DNA of 64,000 bases, taken from the NCBI GenBank assembly GCA_030180135.1, contig CM058239.1, forward strand, positions 44,775,270 through 44,839,269, read 5' to 3'. The notes below the pieces were generated by a model. The model searched no databases, was not told the origin of the DNA, and was given only the letters and a program-made list of their open reading frames with translations. Below, piece after piece: positions 56,516 through 64,000 of this stretch. Each line of letters starts with the position of its first letter. Position 1 is the stretch's first letter. The position numbers were made by a program, and so were the translations under genes. Source of the DNA: Orychophragmus violaceus. Taxonomy: Eukaryota > Streptophyta > Magnoliopsida > Brassicales > Brassicaceae.

Positions 56516-57735
56516 GTGCTCTTTACTTTCTTTTAACCTAACCAGTTAATCCTCTGAAGCAGGAGATTATGTGGTACTGAATGATGCAACAAGTATCGTG
56601 GGTCAATGTGTAATCCAGTTAGCTACGCTCCGTAAATCAATACCATCAACATTATTCGTGACAAGTGTTTTCTATATTATGGATCATATTTAAGATATTT
56701 TCATTATGAACATTCAAAGCGGCTCTGGCCAAGTTAATTATGTCTTCTGCTACTGATTTTAGGGCTGGGTCGGATGAAGCAAGAGAGAATCAGAATGCTC
56801 TAGGTGCAGACAGCTGTTTTCAGAGAGTCAACTGAATGTAAAGAACGTGAAATGTCTTCTGGTAAGATTGAAGTCTAAGAGTTAGATAGCATAAACTTTG
56901 AGCGACCCAAGTTTGCATTAAATATATACGCTTAACATATGTATGTGTGGTCCATGGAAAGATACATGAACCAGATCTGGGATTCAATTTGTGTTGGTGG
57001 CAATGCTGCTACTCTCCTGCTCAAGTTTCTGATGTGCACCAAACATTCCCCTTTTGTGCATTTTCATTTGACTTCACGCCGTGCTGAAGGTTGTGTAAAT
57101 ATAAGTATACCAGGGAAGGAGGAACCATGGTAACATTTGGTGGGATGTCTAAGACAATCACAGTGTCAACAATATCTTTCATCTGTAAGGTAATGGACAT
57201 ATAGATCTTTTGGACAAGTTAAATTGACATCGTGTAAAGTTAAACTAATCACATGATGATTTTATATTGCACTGATTAAAATGATCACAGTATCACATTT
57301 AAACAATGCTAGATTTAATCAAACTTTTGTTTACTTTAGTTTTTTATATTTATTCTAAAGAGTTGGATTCTCCTCACTAATTTTTGTTAACTTTAACTCA
57401 TTGCATACGTTAACCGAATTGTGTTGTTAAAATAACTCAACGCTTAAGTATTTTACCGCATTCGATTATATCATTTGGACCACTACAAATAGCGAAAGAA
57501 AAAAAAAGCATGGTCTTATTTAATATTTATTTTATGAAGTTTAGAAACTGGATTAATTCACTCTCATAAAAAACACATAAACCCGGTCCAGAATTTTTTT
57601 ACAAAACCATGAAACACAAAACTTATACATATTTACAATGGAATATACAGAAATATTTCTTTCTAAAACTATAAAACCAGTTTTAATTTTTTTTTTTTAA
57701 ATTAATCCTAAACTTTTAAATAGTCAAACATATCA
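56516..57735 (+). other. Helitron internal DNA 3' of the Di19 fragment
   Basis: Contains a short open frame (56939-57133) of no known family. It may be further captured gene sequence that I cannot identify. Confidence 0.35.
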
Positions 57736-58741
57736 TCCTATATATAATGAGAGAAGGGGGGCTCTCTCAAGCTGCCACATCAGCCCCCCCCCTTGATTGG
57801 CTAATTTTAATCAAAAATTTCCACATCATCATTAAATAAAAACAAGTATACTATTTAATGTATGATTATTTAATTTAATGTAATTAATTAAACTGTTAAA
57901 ACATAAATTCTAAATTTAAATTTAATATATAACCTCATAAATATATAAATATTATAAATTATAATTTTTCTATATATCTTCTATATTTTTATATAATAAA
58001 TAAATAAAATCAAATAAAACAATAAAAGTGAAAAAAGAATTATATAACTAAAAATAAAGATAGCGTTATTAAAAAATTACAATAATTGAAAACTAAAATA
58101 AAAAAACCATAAAAATTATAAATTATAGAAATAGATATTATTAAGAATAGAAAAAAATAAAAAATGAGATACAATGATAATAAAAAATTATAAAAAAATA
58201 TAAGAATATAAGAAATAAAATAAAATCAATGATATATATATCTATATATCTAAAATGATAGCTAAAAATATTAAAATATAAAAATAATTATATTCAGAAT
58301 AGAAAGAAAATGTTTCAAAATAAGATAAAATGATTATAAAAAGAAATTATATAAAATATAAGAACATAGGAAAGAAAATAAAATCTATGAAATGTATATA
58401 AATTAATAAAATTAAAATGATAACTAAAAATATTTAATTATTATGAATGGAAACTAAAAATTTAAAAGTCTGATGAATAAAATATAAAAATAACAAGTAT
58501 ATATATATATATATATATATATTTAAAATAGTTTATAAAAAAATTAAAGATGATAATTGCAGAAAATAAAATTTTTATAAAAAGCTAACTAAAACTTTAT
58601 AATTAAAATATTTATTTATAAAACAATCGTATGTTAGCGTATATTCTCTCTTAAAAACTAATATATTCATAAAAAGAAAGAAAAAAATACAAATTCACAA
58701 ATTTAAACAAAATCCGCGCATTTGCGCGGGTTCTCTCTTAG
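57736..58741 (+). mobile_element. small nested Helitron, 1.0 kb
   Basis: The 5' end TCCTATATATAATGAGAGAA (57736) is preceded by A. The 3' end has a 7-bp stem CCGCGCA-TT-TGCGCGG (58714-58729), then GTTCTCTC and TTAG (58738-58741), followed by T; the expected CTAG has a C-to-T change. It is extremely AT-rich and without genes, with a (TA)n run at 58499-58520. It lies inside the larger Helitron. Confidence 0.65.
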
Positions 58742-59813
58742 TTTATAATAAAAACTTGGATAATAGTGTTTTCTTTCTTAATTTCAATAATAGTGTTTAT
58801 ATTTGTTTCTCAGTGTTGGACTATTAGTTTGTTTGTTTAGGGCCTTCCCTCTCATTAGCATTGGGATTTCTCTAATTTTTGTTTCTGATTTCTACCACTG
58901 AACAAATATTGGGTAACAATGATTGATTAGTTTACTAGATCAGAAGAAGGGATATTTTGGATGTTAAAGATTAATTTTTTTCTTGTGAAAAGAATCCATA
59001 GCTTAGTTCACCATCTGAAGGAAAACAAAACCCAAATGTTATTGTGATTGCAACAGAAACAAACTATATTTCATCTGAAGGAAAACAAAACCAAAATGTT
59101 ACTGCGCGAATGCAACAGAAACAAACTATATTTGCAATTGTTGGTTCTCAAGAATCTCAACACTGTAAAATAACATAAGCATTGGTCTTTGAATGTCTTA
59201 TGCTAATCAAACAACTATAGGAGACTGCTACTTCTCAATCTTTTGTTAAAATATTAAGCTAAACATTAAATGTCATACAATCATTTATTTTACACATATC
59301 TCCTTCATTTTTTTAGAAATCCGGTTCAACGCCACCGTTGAGAATGAGAAGGTCAGGAAAAATAGAGGACCAAAACTAATTATATTTGCATGAAAAACAT
59401 ATATGACAGAATAAAAGTTAAAGAAATGGCGACTGGTAGACAATGAAGTATGCCAAGACTGTAGTTACTCTATACAAATATTTGGAGAAACTTAAATATT
59501 GGACAATACTAAAAACAAAGAGGACAAGTGTTGCTTTCGAATTTTTTCAAGAGTAACTAACGGTTGGGTTTAGTATGTTTTGAAACTTTAACATTAGACG
59601 AACAGTTACATGTGAAATTTAGATGTTGCAGTAATACTCTTTCTGTTTTTTAAAAAAAAAAACTTTAACATGAACAAACTCTCAAACCAAAATTCATGTG
59701 GGCAATTTTTTAAAAATACAGACAAACACGGGGAGACCAACTAACAAATAAAAGAAAGAAGAACCAAACAAATACCACATACATCAACAAATTACAAACG
59801 AGAATGTAATATG
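58742..59813 (+). other. Helitron internal DNA 5' of its 3' hairpin
   Basis: Contains a direct repeat of about 55 bases: CATCTGAAGGAAAACAAAAC followed by an AACAGAAACAAACTATATTT stretch occurs at about 59012-59071 and again at 59072-59133. No gene seen. Confidence 0.45.
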
Positions 59814-60028
59814 ACCTCCGCGGAGGTAGTAAGTCAACTAGTATATCATTAATTAAACCTTTAAAAGGTTTAAAGCTTGTTCGTTATGATATAGTGAAGA
59901 TTTTAGAGGAAAAAAAAACATAAAATAACACAAAAACATATTTTGTCATAAATATAGCACTAAGAAAAATAAATAACATTTTTAGCATTATTTAGATTAC
60001 AAAGACTTTTATATTATTATAAAATTTA

Positions 60029-60112
60029 TGGTTTAGGGTTTATTATTTAAGGTTTAGGGTTTATTATTTAGGGTTTAGGGTTTAGTATTTAGGGTTTAGG
60101 GTTAGGGTTAAT
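60029..60112. repeat. interstitial telomere-like repeats in intron 3
   Basis: Degenerate TTTAGGG units (GGTTTAGGGTTTATTATTTA, then repeated TTTAGGGTTTAGGG blocks) over about 85 bases. Such tracts are common in plant introns and promoters and do not mark a telomere. Confidence 0.85.
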
Positions 60113-60219
60113 TTAGTCTTTATCCCTTTAATGAATGCTATTTTTTTCCTCGTTGTTGCTATATTTATGACGATGCATGTTTTTATGCTATTATTACGAT
60201 TTGCCCAAGATTTTATTAC

Positions 60220-61913
60220 CTGTGTGATATGGCATTTTATGAGAACTCCAAGGCTTCAAACCATGCTCACAATAATCCTCCATTTGCATCATTAGTCCAT
60301 CGACGTCTCTCCATTTCTTCCACCTAGCAGTAGCCATAGCCTCCTCCATTGTATTTACAAAAATGGATGTTTAGATATTGCTATATCGACATCAGGCACT
60401 ACCAACATCGAATGAATTAGAAGTAGTGGATCGATCATGAGCTGTATTTTTGCGTCGATCCATATACTGAACTTTGAGTTTGGAAACAATCTATGTATCA
60501 GATACTTTGGTATAACCCCGTTCATAGCCGGATTAGGGTATAGGTTTCAGACTTTGAGATTTTGATGATTTTCCATACGCCTACTCTGTAATTTATTGGA
60601 TTGTTTTTCGGGATGACATTGTGGTAGAAGAGAGAGTTTAGTGTTTTGTCGTCGATGAACATGTAGAAACAAACGGTTTCTAGGGTTTTAACTCCAAGTC
60701 CTACTGGTTGTCTGATTTTGTCATGGTCGTTAAAAATGGCTGATGCAACTACTAGTCCACATTTCTCCATCTCAGCTCTATCTACCAAAACAGAGAAAAT
60801 AGTTATATATATTTTGTTGTCAACTACAAAAATAGTTATATATATATATATATATATATTTATATTTGACCAAAATTGTATTGTATATGAATAAGATGGG
60901 TTTTTTTAATAAGAATCTAGAAGTTCTTCTTTGAGAACCCCTCAACCTTCTTTCTCTCGTATTTTTACCTATTTTATATTTATTTTATATTTAATTAATT
61001 TAAGTACCTCACTTAAGAAACCTTTGTTGGAGTGCTCTAAGTGAGCTTATCAGTGTCTCGATTAACCGTTTAGGCTCCGAAACGTGACAGTAAATACAAC
61101 TAACAAGCGATAAGAATATGGTTTTAAATCTTTTAAAATAAAATGCTTAAAATTTTGTCTACTAACAATAGAAAACGAAAAAAACTCCAATATATACAAG
61201 GAATGCAAAAAAGAAATATAATTATATACCGTTATGATCCAGTTTTTCTCCGGTTTACTCGGTGTTTTAAGTTTTGACCGAGTTATAATTCATAAACCGG
61301 TTAGCGAATATCTATCTACTTAAAAATGATGGATGATATCTCACCGGAATTGTTGACCGGAAAATCTCTGAAGAAACCACATGGAACTTCAACGTCATTG
61401 TACGAATGATTGTAATAAGAATATCTCATCTGAGTACTGAAATTTCCACCGAAAGTTTCGCCTTTTCCCTTAATGTATCTCAAATTATCCGATGATGATG
61501 AATCGCTGCAAATACTCTGTATCTCATTCACCACTGTCCAGTAATCTGGTTCACATAAAACAAATATAATTTCCAAATCATTACTCATTAACAAATATTA
61601 ATCCACACCCATCGTATAGAAAATCAAAGTGAATTTTAATGATTAATTAGTTACCTGAGAAGAAAACAGGGGAAGAGCAAGAAGATCTGTGAGTGGGAAG
61701 AGCGTATTTGTGTTCACCGTAAGAAGAAGGATAAGAGAACATTTTTGTTTGGATCGGATCGAAGGGTGAATGTCGAAAGATGCATTGGTTTCTTGAGATA
61801 GAGACGTAGAGAAACAGATAAAGTGTAGTGAATAGGTAGACAAGTGAGAAACAGAGGAGCTTTGATCGGACACAAAGAGGGGGAGATGCGGTGATTCTGA
61901 TGATTTTTCTCAT
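60220..61913 (-). pseudogene. DUF616 gene, exons 1-3
   Basis: Exon 1 holds the ATG (61913), a hydrophobic segment at residues about 20-42 and FRHSPFDPIQTKMFSYPSS. Exon 2 ends with DVEVPCGFFRDFPVNNS. Exon 3 begins DRAEMEKCGLVVASAIFNDH, the strongly conserved DUF616 opening, and continues KTLETVCFYMFIDDKTLNSL. One base is missing at about 60540 (the frame resumes NPAMNGVIPKYLIHRLFPNS) and one T at about 60360 within a T run; it then continues EEAMATARWKKWRDVDGL and ends PYHT at the CACAG|GTAAT donor (60220). Confidence 0.9.
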
Positions 61914-62101
61914 CGGAAAGAGATTTATTGTTTATTATTTATTCATTTTGGTATACTTCACGACATTTAGTGTTGGTGATGAAGAAGAAGCAAAGGGAGG
62001 ATCTTTCATTTGAGTTTGTGCTGAAAATTTCAACCGGAAGTTAGAAACTTAATCAGCTTTTTGTGGTGAAGTTTTACTGGATAAAATCATATATTATTTA
62101 C
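61914..62101 (-). promoter_or_regulatory. 5' flank of the DUF616 gene
   Basis: About 190 bases between the DUF616 ATG and the LINE poly-A tail. No clear TATA box near the start. The LINE insertion cut the promoter to this length unless it landed far upstream of all control sites. Confidence 0.3.
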
Positions 62102-63030
62102 TTTTTTTTTTTTTACATCAAAAGCTCCATTTTATTAAGGATTCAGTGTTCGACTTTCCTCAAGGGAAAGCCAATCGGGAACCGATGAACTTACATTGGA
62201 AAATAAAAGGCCACGTGCTCTAGTTTTCTTAGCAAGACTATCAGCACGGGTATTAAACTTTCTACTAACATACTTAATACAAAAACTAAGAAAGAAAATC
62301 TTAAGAGCGCGGAAGTCTTCCAATTCCGACGAGAAGGAGGGACACTGCATAGCCCAGAGGAGGGCGTCGAGCTCGGCATGAAGGGGAGAGAGACTTCTTC
62401 TGGATCCCTTAATACCCAAATGCACAATCTCAAGTCCTTGTTGGACGATCCACCCTTGTCCGCTTATCGAATCAGATTCAACCCAAGAACTATCAATGAA
62501 GCATGAGAGACATACTCGTGAAAGGGTAATAGATGAAGAAATCCTTTGTGAGGAATTTGTGAGAAGATTCTCATCTTCCTCCGTATTAGCCTTTCGCCAT
62601 GGTTCTTCTTCAAGTATAGCTTTCTCTAGAGTCAGTCTAGGATCTTCATTAAAATTCTCAAATACTTTCCTATTGCGAGCCTTCCAAATAAACCACATAA
62701 GCCATGGAAAGAAGCTTATGGAGTCCTCAGAACCCATCATCTCTTTCGCTCTCCAAAAGAGGAAGTCCATATTAGTAAACACCGAAGAGGATGGAAAGAT
62801 ATGAGGGGCATATGGAATAGGCGAAAGTGCCCACACTTGACGAGCTGGGGGGCACTCAAAGATAGCATGGTTAATAGTCTCTTTCTCTGCACCACATCTG
62901 GGGAAAGTGGAATCTCTGCCAATATGGCGATATGTAAGAGAGAAACAAGTGGGTAAGAAACCCGACAAACATTGCACACGAAATGTTGAATTTTCCGAGT
63001 GGTTTTTAACTTCCAAACTTGCGCCGTAAG
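62102..63030 (-). mobile_element. LINE (non-LTR retrotransposon) 3' end with poly-A tail
   Basis: The minus strand ends in a run of 13 A (T run 62102-62114) just after the stop of the ORF2 C-terminus. To the right, the 5' side is cut by LTR sequence from about 63043, so only the zf-RVT and RNase H part is in the window. A target duplication cannot be checked. Confidence 0.8.
62135..63016 (-). pseudogene. LINE ORF2 C-terminus: zf-RVT and RNase H
   Basis: An open frame of about 290 codons, 5'-truncated (no ATG at its edge). Residues about 25-60 form the zf-RVT finger typical of plant LINE ORF2 (RCGAEKETINHAIFECPPA, RQVW), followed by FPWLMWFIWKARNRKVFENF. Residues about 165-285 are a plant LINE RNase H: CFIDSSW (first Asp), SLSPLHAELDALLWAMQ (Glu), SRKFNTRADSLAK (last Asp). 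The segment with the middle catalytic Asp, expected between WAMQ and FSSELEDF, is deleted, so RNase H would be inactive. Confidence 0.82.
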
Positions 63031-63042
63031 TACCGTAGTACT

Positions 63043-63505
63043 TGTGAAGGATTATTGTGTTTGTTCAAGGTTTAATTCCCATGTTTCAACCTAACACATA
63101 ATCTTAACAGATCTAGGTTCTTGCAAAACGAATCATAAAACCAACCAAACCTGGATCATTACCTTTCAGATTGCAGCGGATAATTGATGGTAATGATGAG
63201 ATCAGTTAGAACAGATGAACAACCTGCTCCTCCTTTGGTATCCACACTCTTACAAGCTGGGATGGCTTCTAGACCAAAGAGATGGATCATATCAGAAAGA
63301 GAGTTAGAGAGAGAGATGAAAACTCGCGGCCTAACACCAGAAATCGCAAGCCCCTGGACTTATGCTTAGGGTTTCGATTTCTTCCTCTCTCATTAATGGG
63401 CCCAAGTCATTTGACTAATGGCTCATTAATCATTTGGGCCCAAGACACAAATCAGACAAAAGCCTGCATTTTGTCTGGCCCAATTCTCTGATCCAATACA
63501 GTAAA
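63043..63505 (-). repeat. partial copia LTR related to the copia-1 LTR, minus orientation
   Basis: It parallels 2521-3000 (ATCTAGGTTCTTGCA, AACGAATCA, ATCATTACCTTTCAGATTGC, GGTAATGATGAGATCAG, ATCCACACTCTTACAAGC) up to the shared word CAGTAAATG, where it stops abruptly at the start of an opposite LTR. Confidence 0.75.
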
Positions 63506-64000
63506 TGTTGGAATTATGTCCAGTAATCTCTGTACTGTCTCTAGAACGTAAGAGTATGTCAATGATCAGACATAAGTCATATAATACTGGGGGTCATGAT
63601 GGCTTGCTAGAGTCCGCTCATGATCTATAAGTCTTGGACTTATTGCCTTTATTATATGATCCCATATGGGTCACACGCCTAAGCTAACGGGAAAATACGA
63701 AGGAACGGTTTAGCAGAAGTACGGTAAAAGTGCTAGGCATTTACGGTACTTGGAGAGACTAAAGGGCCTGATTAAATCCAAGGGATTTAATCAGAACTGA
63801 GAATTGGGCCCAAAAGCCCATGAGAACTAAAGGGAGTTTTAATGAATAAAACTTGACCTAAAGCTCTCTAATTCATCAGCACATCTGCGCCTCCTCTCTG
63901 TCTGGTCTAGCAGCCAATTCCCGAGTATGCGTGTGTGAGCCTTTGGATGATCCATCTCTTGGTGGTTCTGCTGATCTCTGACCATTACCTCCTCATTCCG
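63506..64000 (+). repeat. copia LTR, plus orientation, running off the window
   Basis: It begins TGTTGGAATTATGTCC and follows the copia-1 LTR (read on its own strand) closely for about 240 bases (TTGCTAGAGTCCGCTC, ATGATCTATAAGT, TATGATCCCA, AGCTAACGGGAAA, GGCATTTAC), then diverges. It presumably starts an element to the right. Confidence 0.75.

Larger units (their letters stand above)
54865..59841 (+). mobile_element. Helitron with captured Di19 gene fragment, 4.98 kb
   Basis: The 5' end is TCTATTATATAATTAGAGAA (54865), preceded by A. The 3' end has a perfect 14-base palindrome ACCTCCGCGGAGGT (59814-59827), ten bases, then CTAG (59838-59841), followed by T. These are the canonical Helitron features: TC start, 3' hairpin, CTRR end, A/T target, no duplication. 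The 5' end shares its layout (TATAAT, GAGAA, CTCTC, GCAGCCACGTCA) with the smaller Helitron at 57736. No Rep/helicase gene, so it is non-autonomous. It lies in intron 3 of the DUF616 gene and carries pieces of a Di19-like gene. Confidence 0.8.
50219..61913 (-). pseudogene. DUF616 (putative hexosyltransferase-like) gene, four exons, invaded by three transposons
   Basis: The gene can be followed across transposons on the minus strand. Exon 1 is 61913-61655, exon 2 61545-61345, exon 3 60781-60220, exon 4 53656-53472 continued at 50397-50219. All splice sites are GT..AG and all junctions are phase 1 (G|AT, aspartate). With the two missing bases of exon 3 and one target-duplication copy taken into account, the lengths sum to 1383 bases, 460 codons plus stop. 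The protein would have an N-terminal membrane anchor (SLVYLFTTLYLFLYVSIS) and the DUF616 domain. DUF616 members (TOD1/MUCI70-like; closest by memory At1g53040-like) are Golgi proteins related to glycosyltransferases. The gene is dead: exon 4 is split, exon 3 has two frameshifts, intron 3 has a 5-kb Helitron. Confidence 0.88.

Noticed and set aside
60029..60112. Chromosome-end telomere
   Set aside because: Degenerate, under 100 bases, within an intron and surrounded by unique DNA on both sides.

Overview
The window is plant nuclear DNA, almost certainly from a Brassicaceae species. The evidence is FBD-type F-box genes, DUF1985 and zf-GRF cargo in a VANDAL-like Mutator element, a DUF616 gene of the type seen in Arabidopsis, CACTA elements with CACTACAAGAAAACA-type ends, and short introns with GT..AG borders. 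Species cannot be settled from sequence alone. Gene density is very low and nested transposons are everywhere, as in pericentromeric or knob heterochromatin.

Layout. 1-3210: 5' part of a minus-strand Ty1/copia element (LTR 2521-3210), apparently inserted in an older copia relic (3211-6217). 6595-7944: broken F-box/FBD gene. 8695-18911: complete CACTA (En/Spm) transposon with 3-bp TTT target duplication, decayed TNP2 transposase, decayed Ptta/En/Spm second gene, and a large internal inverted duplication (12.63-13.94 kb against 14.23-15.85 kb), one arm of which keeps an apparently intact small gene. 19289-29578: Mutator/VANDAL-like element bounded by a perfect 9-bp duplication (ATGTTTTTA). It carries a DUF1985 pseudogene, a divergent pair of F-box-like genes, a zf-GRF gene, a tandemly duplicated unknown ORF and kilobases of non-coding DNA packed with the hexamer TGGATA. 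29962-34678: non-autonomous LTR element made largely of tandem repeats. 35197-47379: copia element split by a younger copia element (37284-44542, perfect TGGTT duplication). 47380-48290: fragment of a polyketide-cyclase-like (SRPBCC) gene.

From 50219 to 61913 one host gene can be followed on the minus strand: a four-exon DUF616 (putative glycosyltransferase-like) gene. Exon 4 is split by a gag-only LTR retrotransposon (50398-53471, TACTT duplication). Intron 3 holds a Helitron (54865-59841), which carries a Di19 zinc-finger gene fragment and a second, nested Helitron (57736-58741). Exon 3 has two single-base frameshifts. 62102-63030 is the 3' end of a LINE with its poly-A tail, and 63043-64000 has two related LTRs head to head.

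Very little here looks like a working host gene. The reading frames without visible damage are the small CACTA gene at 14831-15385, the zf-GRF gene at 27365-27777, the F-box-like gene at 25493-26326 and the gag of the LTR-gag element. The most interesting structures are the VANDAL-like element with its TGGATA motif field, the CACTA inverted duplication (a possible natural silencing trigger), the Helitron with Di19 capture, and the stepwise destruction of the DUF616 gene. All calls are from reading the sequence; no database search was run.
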